A stretch of 64,000 bases of DNA. Origin: Candidatus Avelusimicrobium gallinaceum. Lineage in GTDB: Bacteria; Elusimicrobiota; Elusimicrobia; Elusimicrobiales; Elusimicrobiaceae. How positions within the stretch are numbered: position 1 is the stretch's first letter; each line of letters starts with the position of its first letter. Below are positions 56,451-64,000 of this stretch, one piece after another. Under the pieces are notes generated by a model that saw nothing but the letters and a program-made list of their open reading frames with translations, was not told where the DNA came from and searched no databases. A program made the position numbers and the translations under genes. The DNA lies in contig CALUYH010000005.1 in assembly GCA_944324965.1 (NCBI GenBank), positions 31,585-95,584 on the forward strand. The letters run 5' to 3'.

Positions 56451-57790
56451 TGGGCGTCCTCCAGCGAGTGTTTATGCGCGCGGAAGGCGGCTTCGGTTTC
56501 TTCAATTGATTTGATTTTAAACGAAAGCGGCACCACCGCAACGGTGATTAAACTGATAAAGCTGGCCAGCAGGAAAAACCCTTCGTATCCGGTTTTGGCC
56601 TGCATCCAGCCCGACGCCATGGAAGGCACCATCATCCCCAGCGCCATAATGCCGGTGGAAATGGCATAGTGGGACGTTTTGAACACGCCCTGCGAAATGT
56701 ACATAATAAACACCGTAAACGCCATCAGCGCCAGCCCGTTGCCCAGGTGTTCCAGCGTAATGAGCGTGGCAATCACGGGCAGCGATGGCTTGGCCCACGC
56801 CATATACGCATAAAAGAAGTTCGGCAAAATAAGGATAACGGCAAACGGCCAAATGCATTTTTTGAAGCCGTATTTGGCCAGCAGCCACCCGCCGGCCAGG
56901 TTGCCCACAATCACGGCACCCAGCCCCAGCGTGCCTTTAATCAGCCCGTAGTTTTGCACGCTTAAGCCCAGCGCGCCTTCCGCCTGCGGTTTAAGCAAAA
57001 ACAGCGGTACGATTTTTTCCAAAAACGCATCGCCCAGACGGTAAAGCAAAATAAACGCCAGAATGTAAACGATGTTCTTTTGCGTGAAATATGTTTTGAA
57101 GGATTGCCCCCACGCCGTGCCGTGCGTGGTGTGCACGGGGGCGTCTTCGGCCGGTTTGGGAAGGGTGTGGTTGTGCCACACGACGCACGCCCCAAACAAT
57201 ACGGCCAGGAACAAAAACAAAATCGCCCAGTTGTACGGCCAGGGCACGATATCCCACGATTTGCCGGCCTGCGGGTGGGCCAGCGCGCCCGTGGCGGCCA
57301 CCAAAATACCGCTGCCCAAAATCATCGCCAGGCGGTAGAAAATGGTGCGGATCCCCACAAATTTAGATTGTTCCACCGGCGTTAAGGCCAGCAGGTAGTA
57401 GCCGTCGGTGGCGATGTCCATCGTGGCCGAGGCAAACGCCCCCAGCAGGAAACCAAACAGCGAGAGCGAAAAGAACGTCAGGTTGTTGGTGGCTTGCGCG
57501 TGGGCAAACGCGTTCCAGGCGTTAAGCGCGGCCAACAGCAGGAAAATGCCGGCCAGCACGGTTTGCGCTCCCAACAGCCAGCGGCGCTTGGTGGAGCGTG
57601 CGTCCACCAGCGGGCTCCAGAACATTTTTAAAATCCAGGGCAGATACAGCCACCCCGTCCAGAAGGCGATTTGTTCGTTGGAAAAGCCCAAATCGGCATA
57701 CAGCACCGTGGAAACCGTGTTGATGACGATGTACGGAAAACCTTCCGCCAAGTACAGCGTAGGGATGTAGTACCAAGGATTTTTGTTCAT
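56447..57790 (-). CDS. ampG: AmpG-like MFS muropeptide permease
   Basis: A 447-residue major facilitator protein with about twelve to fourteen membrane helices, beginning YYIPTLYLAEGFPYIVINTVSTVLY. The AmpG-like segment is GWLYLPWILKMFWSPLVD, followed by the charged loop STKRRW. Its place immediately before murQ, anmK and nagZ makes import of GlcNAc-anhydroMurNAc peptides the likely role. The start ATG directly follows the stop of the upstream transporter gene. Substrate is inferred from the operon. Confidence 0.85.
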   Translation of the reverse strand: MNKNPWYYIPTLYLAEGFPYIVINTVSTVLYADLGFSNEQIAFWTGWLYLPWILKMFWSPLVDARSTKRRWLLGAQTVLAGIFLLLAALNAWNAFAHAQATNNLTFFSLSLFGFLLGAFASATMDIATDGYYLLALTPVEQSKFVGIRTIFYRLAMILGSGILVAATGALAHPQAGKSWDIVPWPYNWAILFLFLAVLFGACVVWHNHTLPKPAEDAPVHTTHGTAWGQSFKTYFTQKNIVYILAFILLYRLGDAFLEKIVPLFLLKPQAEGALGLSVQNYGLIKGTLGLGAVIVGNLAGGWLLAKYGFKKCIWPFAVILILPNFFYAYMAWAKPSLPVIATLITLEHLGNGLALMAFTVFIMYISQGVFKTSHYAISTGIMALGMMVPSMASGWMQAKTGYEGFFLLASFISLITVAVVPLSFKIKSIEETEAAFRAHKHSLEDAQ

Positions 57791-58807
57791 TTATTTAAAC
57801 GCGTATTTTCCGCCCAGAAAATCTGCCAGCGGTTTGGTGGTTTCGTTGCGTTCCAGCACCATTTTGACAATAGCCGTCATCGGTACGGCTAACAAGGCGC
57901 CCATAACGCCCCAAACCAGGGCCCAAAAGATTAAACAGGCAATTACGACAATCGGGTCCAAATCCATTCCTTTGCCGAGCCATTTGGTTTCCAGAATGTT
58001 GCCGATGATAAAGTGAACCGTCGTCAGCAAAATAAGCGCCAGCAGGATATGCCAATCCAGCCCGTATTGCAGGAACAGCACCGGCATAGGCAGCATGGTG
58101 GAAATAAACGGCCCGATGTTGGGAATGAAATTGAGTACAAACGTCAGCACCGCCAGCATGGAGGCCAATTCCGTTTTGACAGAGGCCAGCACAATCCACG
58201 TAAACCCGGCGGCCAACAGCGAAACAAAAATTTTAATCAGCAGGTAGAACGAAATTTGTTTTTGGATGTTGCCCACGATGGACGGTTTTTCCGCCGAGGC
58301 TTTGCCCATAAAAATAAAGATGACAAACAGCGTAATCAGCATCAGGTTGGTTAAGATAGACACTAAGGTGCTGCCCACACTTTTGACCATATTAAACACC
58401 GGCAGCTTGGCCGCCGTATCGGCCACGAATTGGGCATCCATATTAATGCCGTATTTCTGCGCTTCCAGCAGCAGCCAATCCAGCGTGCCGTTTAAGCGCT
58501 CGGCATACATATCCGCCCCGTTTACAAAACTTTCAATAGAGCCGGAAATAAACAGCACCGACAGCGCAATAATGGCCAAAAACGCAATAAAGCTCAATAC
58601 CAGCCCCAGGCCGTAGGGCACTTTCCATTTTTGTTTGAGCCAGCCGGCCAACGTGCCGGCCACCATAGAAATAAACAACGCAATAACAAACGGCATCAGT
58701 ACGGTTTTGGTGTAGACCAGTACCGCCGTTGCGGCGGAGGCGGCCAAAATCATCAAACAAGCCGTATTGATGGGAGCTAATTTTTCTAATGAATTTTTCG
58801 GGAACAT
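57791..58807 (-). CDS. AI-2E family transporter (PerM/TqsA-like)
   Basis: A 338-residue polytopic protein of the AI-2E transporter superfamily. The N-terminal half has two or three helices and a soluble amphipathic part; the C-terminal half contains FVLNFIPNIGPFISTMLPMPV and LETKWLGKGMDLDPIVVIACLIFWALVWGVMGALLAVP, which are the family signatures. ATG 58807 follows GAGAGG; a longer frame from 58912 was rejected because it crosses the promoter. It leads the recycling operon. Relatives move quorum signals, ions or unknown solutes; an export partner role in murein recycling is only a guess. Confidence 0.85.
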   Translation of the reverse strand: MFPKNSLEKLAPINTACLMILAASAATAVLVYTKTVLMPFVIALFISMVAGTLAGWLKQKWKVPYGLGLVLSFIAFLAIIALSVLFISGSIESFVNGADMYAERLNGTLDWLLLEAQKYGINMDAQFVADTAAKLPVFNMVKSVGSTLVSILTNLMLITLFVIFIFMGKASAEKPSIVGNIQKQISFYLLIKIFVSLLAAGFTWIVLASVKTELASMLAVLTFVLNFIPNIGPFISTMLPMPVLFLQYGLDWHILLALILLTTVHFIIGNILETKWLGKGMDLDPIVVIACLIFWALVWGVMGALLAVPMTAIVKMVLERNETTKPLADFLGGKYAFK

Positions 58808-58825
58808 AATACCTCTCTTGTATTT

Positions 58826-58834
58826 AGTATAGCA
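58826..58834 (-). promoter_or_regulatory. Extended -10 promoter of the murein-recycling operon
   Basis: Minus-strand TGC-TATACT, an extended -10 element, 18 bases before ATG 58807; no good -35. Confidence 0.55.
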
Positions 58835-58896
58835 TAGGAACGGGCGGCGCGTGCACGGGGAAAAATAAAAACTTTCCAAAGCGGGGTGGAAATTGA

Positions 58897-58902
58897 TATA
58901 AT
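58897..58902 (+). promoter_or_regulatory. -10 box of the tRNA-Val gene
   Basis: TATAAT 17 bases before the first base of the tRNA. Confidence 0.55.
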
Positions 58903-58919
58903 AATTACACACGATTTAT

Positions 58920-58994
58920 GGGCAGTTGGCGCAGTGGTAGCGCGTCCGCCTCACACGCGGAAGGTCACAGGTTCGAACCCTGTACTGCCCACCA
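58920..58994 (+). tRNA. tRNA-Val (anticodon CAC)
   Basis: A full cloverleaf: acceptor stem GGGCAGT/ACTGCCC, D arm GCGC-AGTGGTA-GCGC, anticodon stem TCCGC/GCGGA with loop CTCACAC (anticodon CAC, reading GUG), variable loop, T arm ACAGG-TTCGAAC-CCTGT, discriminator A and encoded CCA. A terminator follows. Confidence 0.96.
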
Positions 58995-59001
58995 TTTATT
59001 A

Positions 59002-59026
59002 AACCCCGCATCCGGCGGGGTTTTTT
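59002..59026 (+). terminator. Terminator after tRNA-Val
   Basis: AACCCCGC and GCGGGGTT with a five-base loop and T run. Confidence 0.85.
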
Positions 59027-59203
59027 ATTGGGGCGGTAAGCGCGGTGTGGGACAAAAGAACCTCTCCCGTTCGGCCGCCGGCCCCACCGGAGAAGAATCG
59101 CTTTTTGTAAGCACCAGGCCGCTTATTTTATATACTATTAATATAGTTTCAAACTGTCTGCTTTTCGGCAGGCAATTTCTATTTTAGGAGTAACTGGCAA
59201 AAT

Positions 59204-59890
59204 ATGGATTGGGGTCTGTTGGTAAACTCGTTTATTGGTATGTTGTCCATTTTAAACCCTATCGGCAACGTGCCGATATTTTTGGAGCATGTGGAAAACG
59301 AAACGCCCAAAGTGCAGCGTGCCGTAGCGCTGATGATGGCGGTGGCGATTTTCCTGCTGTTGACGGCGTTTTTTGTGTTCGGCAACCGAATTTTAACGTT
59401 GTTCGGTATTACCATTCCGGCCTTCCGCCTGGCGGGGTCCATTATCATTTTAATTGTCGGGCTGCGCATGTTGCAAGGTAAAAGCAAGTTTGAAAGCCAC
59501 GGCATTGAAACCGCCGCCGCGCAAGGCAACACCTTTGACCAGGCCCGCAACCGCTTGAGCCATATTTTGGTGCCGGTGGCCATGCCGCTTTTTATCGGTC
59601 CCGGGTCTATCACCACGGCCATCTTGTACGCCGAAAAAACGACCAGCTTTCCCATGGCGATGATGATGATCGGCGTGCTCTTTTTAAGCTCGGCCATTGT
59701 GGGTGTGTGCCTGGTCGGGTCGCGTTACATTTTCAACAAAATCGGCCCCAACGGCACGCAGATTGTCATCCGTTTTATGGGTATGATTTTGTGCGCCATC
59801 GCCATGCAGTTTATGATTGACGGCGTAGCTCAGTTGCTGCCGGGCGTGTTGGATTCTACGTTTACCCATGCAGGAACGAGCGTAAAATAA
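59204..59890 (+). CDS. MarC-family (UPF0056) membrane protein
   Basis: A 228-residue protein with six hydrophobic segments. MarC features are the FIGMLSILNPIGNVPIFLEHV start, AFRLAGSIIILIVGLRML and VPVAMPLFIGPGSITTAIL. The function of the family is unknown despite the historical link with multiple antibiotic resistance. An AGGAG site lies 13 bases before ATG 59204, rather far. The 177 bases upstream contain no gene; a TATTAATA palindrome at about 59135 recalls the pair found upstream of tpx. Confidence 0.85.
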   Translation: MDWGLLVNSFIGMLSILNPIGNVPIFLEHVENETPKVQRAVALMMAVAIFLLLTAFFVFGNRILTLFGITIPAFRLAGSIIILIVGLRMLQGKSKFESHGIETAAAQGNTFDQARNRLSHILVPVAMPLFIGPGSITTAILYAEKTTSFPMAMMMIGVLFLSSAIVGVCLVGSRYIFNKIGPNGTQIVIRFMGMILCAIAMQFMIDGVAQLLPGVLDSTFTHAGTSVK

Positions 59891-59904
59891 ATCTGTTTTA
59901 AACA

Positions 59905-59928
59905 GGGCGGCTCCGGCCGCCCTTTTTT
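59905..59928 (+). terminator. Terminator after marC
   Basis: GGGCGGC and GCCGCCC with a four-base loop, then six T. Confidence 0.85.
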
Positions 59929-59944
59929 GTCTGTCGGAGAAAAT

Positions 59945-61951
59945 ATGGACCATTTTAAATTAGTTTCCCCTTTTAAGCCCGCGGGCGACCAGCCTAAGGC
60001 CATCGCCGCGCTGACGGCCGGCGTGCAAGCAGGCTATCCGCGCCAAACGCTCTTGGGCGTGACGGGCTCCGGGAAAACGTTTACCATGGCCAACGTGATT
60101 GCCAACTTAAACCGCCCGACGCTTATCTTGTCGCCCAACAAAGTGTTGGCAGCACAGCTCTATGGCGAGTTTAAACAATTCTTTCCCGAAAACGCCGTAG
60201 AGTATTTTATTTCGTATTACGATTATTACCAGCCCGAAGCCTACATCCCGCAGACGGATACGTATATTGAAAAAGATTCCGCCGTCAACGAACACATTGA
60301 TAAACTGCGCTTAAAGGCTACTACCTCGCTGCTTACGCGCAAGGACGTGATTGTGGTGGCGTCCGTTTCGTGCATTTACAACATCGGCTCGCCGGACAGC
60401 TTCCGCGAAATGCGCATTTACGTCAAAAAAGGCGCCGAAATGACGCGCTCCTATCTTTCCGGCCAGCTGATTAAAATCCAATACCATCGCGACGAAATGG
60501 AATTTTCTTCCGGCAAGTTTCGTATGCGCGGGCCGTTTACGGACGTGATGACGCCGTACAGCCAAAACGCCATCCGCGTGGAAATCTCGGGCAAAACCAT
60601 TTCGCACATTTACGAAATCCACCCGATTACGGGCAACGTGCTGGCGGAGCTGGACGAAGCGTGGATTTACCCGGCCAAACACTTTGTGGCCACGGACGAA
60701 GACACCCAAAACGCCATTGACCAAATCCGCCACGACTTGGACGTGCGCCACGCGGAACTGCTGCGCATGGGCAAAGAATTGGAGGCCTACCGCTTAAAAC
60801 AGCGCACCGAGTACGATTTGGAAATGCTCCAGCAGGCCGGCTTTTGCCCGGGGATTGAAAACTATTCCCGCTATATGGACGGACGCAAGCCCGGGGAGCG
60901 GCCGGCGTGTTTGCTGGATTATTTTAAACGCTACGATGATTTTTTGATGATGGTGGACGAATCCCACGTGGCCCTGCCGCAAGTGCGCGGGATGTTTAAC
61001 GGGGACCGCGCGCGCAAGCAAATGCTGGTGGACTTCGGTTTCCGCCTGCCTTCGGCCTTGGACAACCGCCCGCTTAAATTTGACGAATTTGAAAAACTGC
61101 TCCCGTCCACGATTTTTGTGTCGGCCACGCCCGGCCCGTACGAGCTGACCGTCAGCGGCAACCACATCGTAGAACAGGTCATCCGCCCCACCGGCCTGGT
61201 GGACCCCAAGGTCTACATCCACCCCACCGCCGGGCAGATTGACCATTTGGTGGAAAAAATTAACGAACACAAAAAACGCGGCGAACGCACACTGGTGCTG
61301 GCACTGACCAAAAAAACGGCCGAAGATTTAAGCACCTTCTTTACCGAAAAGAACATCAAAACGCGCTACCTGCACTCGGACATTGAAGCGTTGGACCGTG
61401 TGGAAATTTTAAAAGAATTCCGCCAAGGCAAGTTTGATGTGCTGGTGGGCATTAACCTGCTGCGCGAAGGGATTGATATTCCGCAGGTGGGGTTGGTAGC
61501 CATTCTGGGCGCGGATAACGAAGGGTTCCTGCGCAACACGACTACGCTCATCCAGATTTCGGGCCGCGCCGCCCGCAATGCAGACGGCGAGGTAATTTTG
61601 TATGCGGACCGCAAGACCGATTCCATCACCTACGCCTTAAACGAAATGAACCGCCGCCGCGAACTGCAGGAAGCGTACAACAAAGAGCACCACATTACGC
61701 CCAAAACCATTCAAAAGACGGAAGTGGAACTGAAGGAATTTGCCCAGCAAACCAAGACCAGTGCTTTTGGCATTTTAAGCCAAGCGCTGCCGGAGCCCAC
61801 GCTTAAAAACATCAAGGCGGTGGAGAAAGATTTGGAACAGCAAATGCTCCAGGCCGCGGACGCACTTAACTTTGAGCTGGCGGCCGAACTGCGCGACCGG
61901 TTGTTTGAACTGCGCGAAATGGGCGTAAAAGGCGCGGGCAAAAAGAAATAA
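59945..61951 (+). CDS. uvrB: UvrABC system protein B
   Basis: A 668-residue nucleotide-excision repair helicase that verifies damage and recruits UvrC. Walker A is GVTGSGKTFTMANVI, the beta-hairpin region contains YYDYYQPEAYIP, the DEAD-like box is MMVDESHV, and the motif SATPGPYEL is present. The C-terminal UVR domain (about 625-660, KDLEQQMLQAADALNFELAAELRD) binds UvrC. I take ATG 59945 with GGAG ahead, not TTG 59927, which lies in the preceding terminator. Confidence 0.97.
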   Translation: MDHFKLVSPFKPAGDQPKAIAALTAGVQAGYPRQTLLGVTGSGKTFTMANVIANLNRPTLILSPNKVLAAQLYGEFKQFFPENAVEYFISYYDYYQPEAYIPQTDTYIEKDSAVNEHIDKLRLKATTSLLTRKDVIVVASVSCIYNIGSPDSFREMRIYVKKGAEMTRSYLSGQLIKIQYHRDEMEFSSGKFRMRGPFTDVMTPYSQNAIRVEISGKTISHIYEIHPITGNVLAELDEAWIYPAKHFVATDEDTQNAIDQIRHDLDVRHAELLRMGKELEAYRLKQRTEYDLEMLQQAGFCPGIENYSRYMDGRKPGERPACLLDYFKRYDDFLMMVDESHVALPQVRGMFNGDRARKQMLVDFGFRLPSALDNRPLKFDEFEKLLPSTIFVSATPGPYELTVSGNHIVEQVIRPTGLVDPKVYIHPTAGQIDHLVEKINEHKKRGERTLVLALTKKTAEDLSTFFTEKNIKTRYLHSDIEALDRVEILKEFRQGKFDVLVGINLLREGIDIPQVGLVAILGADNEGFLRNTTTLIQISGRAARNADGEVILYADRKTDSITYALNEMNRRRELQEAYNKEHHITPKTIQKTEVELKEFAQQTKTSAFGILSQALPEPTLKNIKAVEKDLEQQMLQAADALNFELAAELRDRLFELREMGVKGAGKKK

Positions 61952-61979
61952 CGCCCCGCGGCGTGAGGCCGGAAATTGG

Positions 61980-61985
61980 TAAAAT
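61980..61985 (+). promoter_or_regulatory. -10 box of a leaderless-type promoter (biotin ligase-like gene)
   Basis: TAAAAT six bases before ATG 61992, without a Shine-Dalgarno sequence. Confidence 0.5.
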
Positions 61986-61991
61986 ATAAGT

Positions 61992-62579
61992 ATGGAAGAA
62001 ACAACATTTCCGTTGCAATGTGTAACAAAAGTAATCGGCCTGGAAACGCTGGACAGCACGCAGGACCTGGCCTATGAGCTGGCCCAAAAAGGCGAGCCGG
62101 ACGGCACCCTGGTGCTTGCGTGCGAGCAAACCGCCGCCCGCTGCCAGGACGGCCGCGCGTTCAGTGCGGGGGAAGGCGGCGTATACTTTACGCTTATTTT
62201 GCGCCCGCAGAAAAAAGATTTGTGCGCCCAATCGCTTTGCTTGCAGGCTGCGCAGGCCGCGGCGGACATGCTGGCGGATGTGTTTGGCGTAAAAACCAAA
62301 GTCAAAGCGCCCAACGCCGTGCTGGCGTGGGATACCAAAACCCGCAAATGGAAAAAAATCGCCGGCGTGCTGGTGGAAACATTTTTTGACGAAGACAACC
62401 GCCTGGCCCTGGTGGGAATGGGCGTAAACGTGAACAACCGGTTGCCGGCTTCGCTAAAAGACAAAGCCGTCAGTTTAAAGCAACTGATCGGTGCGGAAAC
62501 CAGTAAGGAACTGTTTTTGGACGAACTGCTCAATGTGTTTTGGAAGCATTACGCCCAGTGGAACGTGTCGGTCCGGTAA
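61992..62579 (+). CDS. Divergent biotin-protein ligase (BirA-like)
   Basis: A 195-residue protein with the fold signature of biotin-protein ligases, lacking the N-terminal repressor domain. LETLDSTQDLAYELAQ (substrate entry), KKIAGVLVETFFDEDN with the catalytic-domain Lys, and LALVGMGVNVNN are recognisable. The two core motifs are eroded: GRGRxGRxW is ARCQDGRAF, and KWPND is KAPNA. Ligation of biotin to carboxyl carriers is therefore uncertain; it may use a different acyl group or be inactive. Its transcript probably starts at the ATG. It converges with the regulator gene over a shared terminator. Confidence 0.72.
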   Translation: MEETTFPLQCVTKVIGLETLDSTQDLAYELAQKGEPDGTLVLACEQTAARCQDGRAFSAGEGGVYFTLILRPQKKDLCAQSLCLQAAQAAADMLADVFGVKTKVKAPNAVLAWDTKTRKWKKIAGVLVETFFDEDNRLALVGMGVNVNNRLPASLKDKAVSLKQLIGAETSKELFLDELLNVFWKHYAQWNVSVR

Positions 62580-62591
62580 AATTTGAACATA

Positions 62592-62620
62592 AAAAATACC
62601 CGCGTAAAGCGGGTATTTTT
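62592..62620. terminator. Bidirectional terminator
   Basis: AAAAATACCCGC / GCGGGTATTTTT, 12-bp stem with GTAAA loop, serving both converging genes. Confidence 0.88.
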
Positions 62621-62635
62621 TTGGCTTGTAAAGTG

Positions 62636-63001
62636 TTAATCGCCCAGGGCCTGTTTGGCTTTGGTCACAAAGTCTGCCAAGGCAAACGGCTTGGAACAAA
62701 ACCCTTTCACTTGCGGATAGCCCACGAACATTTTTTCCGATTCCACAAGTGCCGAGGTGACAATGACGGGCGTGGAGGCGAGGGTTTCGTCTTCGTTCAT
62801 AATTTTGATGATGCTCGCCCCATCCAACCCGGGGAGCATAACGTCCAAAATGACCAAATGGGGATGAACTTTTTTCATCATGGCGATAGCGTCGCGCCCC
62901 GTCTGGCAGGAATAGACTTCATAGCCTTCGCGGGTTAGAACCAGCGTCAGCAAATCAATAATGCTGGCTTCATCTTCTACAATTAAAATTCTCTTTTTCA
63001 T
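62636..63001 (-). CDS. CheY-like response regulator (receiver domain only)
   Basis: A 121-residue single-domain response regulator. The acidic pocket is VEDE (about 8-11), the phospho-accepting residue is Asp53 in LVILDVMLPG, Thr82 is in VIVTSAL, and Lys104 is in CSKPF. There is no output domain, so it would act by protein contact. No histidine kinase is near. A GGGAAAG sequence precedes ATG 63001. It is divergent from tilS. Confidence 0.9.
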   Translation of the reverse strand: MKKRILIVEDEASIIDLLTLVLTREGYEVYSCQTGRDAIAMMKKVHPHLVILDVMLPGLDGASIIKIMNEDETLASTPVIVTSALVESEKMFVGYPQVKGFCSKPFALADFVTKAKQALGD

Positions 63002-63032
63002 AAGCGCTTTCCCTTGTTTCTATTTAATTTAT

Positions 63033-63038
63033 TATACT
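63033..63038 (+). promoter_or_regulatory. -10 box of a leaderless-type tilS promoter
   Basis: TATACT seven bases before ATG 63046, without a ribosome site. Confidence 0.5.
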
Positions 63039-63045
63039 TTTTTAT

Positions 63046-63795
63046 ATGACAAAAAAAAGTTTTAATGCGTCCGTTCTGCCGCGCATGCGGGCGTTTGCCT
63101 CCCGCCTGGTGGGGCGGGGCGATTGCGTGCTGGTGGGGCTTAGCGGCGGGGCCGATTCGGTGTGTTTGCTTCATTTTTTGCGCTACTTGGCGGCGGAGAA
63201 ACATTTTTCCCTGGCGGCCGCGCACATCAACCACGGTCTGCGCGGCAAAGCCGCCACGGCGGACCAGCGTTTTTGCCGCCAACTGTGCAAAGACCTGGAT
63301 ATAGAATTTTTGACGCTTAAAACCAATGCCAAAGCCACCGCCGCCCAATTTGATTTAAGCCCGGAGCACGGCGCACGCAAAGCCCGCTATGAGGCCTATA
63401 TAAAGCTGGCCCGCAAGTGGGGCGCCAACAAAGTGGCCCTCGGCCACCAGTTGGATGACCAGGCCGAAACCGTTCTGCTTAATTTATTGCGCGGCACCAA
63501 AGCCAAGGGGCTGGCCGGCATTCCGGTGCGCCGCCCGCTGGCCGCGGGGGTGGAAATTGTCCGCCCGCTTTTGTGCGTCACGCGCGCGGAAACCGAGGCG
63601 TATTTGCAAAACAACGGTTTGCCGCATGTGACCGACCAAACCAATTTTGACGACGCCTTCACCCGCAATTGGGTGCGCGGCAAGCTCTTGCCGCTGCTCG
63701 CAACCAAACAACCCCAAATCAAACAGCACCTGGCGTTAATCGCGGCCGATATGGCAAATTTGCTGGCCGCACAAAAGCCCGCCAAAACCAAATAA
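63046..63795 (+). CDS. tilS: tRNA(Ile)-lysidine synthase, short form
   Basis: A 249-residue N-type ATP pyrophosphatase that modifies the wobble C of tRNA-Ile(CAU) to lysidine. The PP-loop is GLSGGADSV (residues 31-39), INHGLRGKAA follows, and ALGHQLDDQAETVLLNLLRG is the family core. TNFDDAFTRNWVRGKLLPLL is also typical. It lacks the C-terminal extra domains of E. coli TilS, as in several compact forms. Transcription probably starts at the ATG. Confidence 0.92.
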   Translation: MTKKSFNASVLPRMRAFASRLVGRGDCVLVGLSGGADSVCLLHFLRYLAAEKHFSLAAAHINHGLRGKAATADQRFCRQLCKDLDIEFLTLKTNAKATAAQFDLSPEHGARKARYEAYIKLARKWGANKVALGHQLDDQAETVLLNLLRGTKAKGLAGIPVRRPLAAGVEIVRPLLCVTRAETEAYLQNNGLPHVTDQTNFDDAFTRNWVRGKLLPLLATKQPQIKQHLALIAADMANLLAAQKPAKTK

Positions 63796-63831
63796 GCAGG
63801 TTGCCTGCTACATCTTTCAGAAAAATCGGAA

Positions 63832-64000
63832 TTATGCTTGCTGCAGAAAGCGGTAAAACGCGTCGCGTGCGTATGTTTCGGCAAACGGGGAGTGACCGCA
63901 TTTTTCCCACACGAGGCTTTGCGCGTTTTTGCCGCACGCTTGGAGCGGCTCCAACACGCCTTGCACCGGGTGCGGGTCCTGCGCGCCGTGCAGTACGGTA
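63832..64000 (-). CDS. Alpha/beta hydrolase, C-terminal part (5' end outside window)
   Basis: The last 55 codons of a gene running in from the right edge. The encoded VLHGAQDPHPVQGVLEPLQ segment carries the catalytic acid (D of QDPHP), and CGHSPFAETYARDAFYRFL carries the catalytic His of alpha/beta hydrolases. The nucleophile lies outside the window. Substrate cannot be told. It converges with tilS, 36 bases apart. Confidence 0.8.
   Translation of the reverse strand, partial: TVLHGAQDPHPVQGVLEPLQACGKNAQSLVWEKCGHSPFAETYARDAFYRFLQQA

Overview
The window is about 64 kb of a roughly 55% GC bacterial chromosome. It spans the probable replication origin: dnaA, a DnaA-box cluster, dnaN, a DUF721 gene, gyrB and gyrA, with parA-parB and three parS-like palindromes about 6 kb to the left. 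Around this point genes mostly run leftward on the left side and rightward on the right. No rRNA, insertion sequence, prophage or CRISPR array was seen. The organism looks like a Gram-negative obligate or near-obligate anaerobe. Evidence is Kdo phosphatase, an HldD-like heptose epimerase, outer-membrane barrels and lipoproteins, murein recycling, and an oxygen/peroxide defence set (rubredoxin, flavoredoxin-like protein, flavodiiron protein, desulfoferrodoxin, Tpx). The gene mix, the absence of recF and a deoxyhypusine-synthase-like gene suggest Elusimicrobiota, perhaps a gut lineage; this is inference, not proof.

Layout: 1-1194, end of a polyamine pair (arginine decarboxylase, agmatinase). 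1345-6989, outer-membrane proteins, an operon of lipoprotein/small membrane protein/serS/TPR protein, and kdsC. 7092-9938, DUF1646 transporter, MgtC-like protein, DegT aminotransferase. 10265-14232, parB, parA, lepB and a glycosyltransferase, with parS sites. 14378-17259, oxidative-stress cluster. 17569-25606, origin and gyrase genes. 25778-27241, GH13 enzyme. 27568-35150, F-type ATP synthase operon interrupted by an HldD-like epimerase. 35208-38141, sugar kinase, prohibitin-like protein, Sel1-repeat protein. 38193-43096, four tandem secreted proteases. 43228-45704, glyA and the deoxyhypusine-synthase-like gene. 45711-51415, barrel protein, DoxX, dnaX, recR, comEC. 51446-53052, guanine deaminase and an unknown secreted protein. 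53058-58807, a complete murein-recycling operon (AI-2E-type transporter, ampG-like, murQ, anmK, nagZ-like). Then tRNA-Val, marC, uvrB, a divergent birA, a CheY-like regulator, tilS and the end of an alpha/beta hydrolase.

The most unusual content is the tandem set of four secreted chymotrypsin-fold-like proteins (38193-43096). Each has Cys where trypsin-like enzymes carry the Ser nucleophile (G-x-C-G), with a His and an Asp (Asn in one copy) at nearly invariant spacing and a shared unknown C-terminal domain. Other points worth following are a probable ATA start codon on an outer-membrane protein gene, a class of apparently leaderless promoters, a sugar epimerase inside the ATP synthase operon, a TACCG-NN-CGGTA palindrome at two promoters, and a biotin-ligase homologue lacking its family signature residues.
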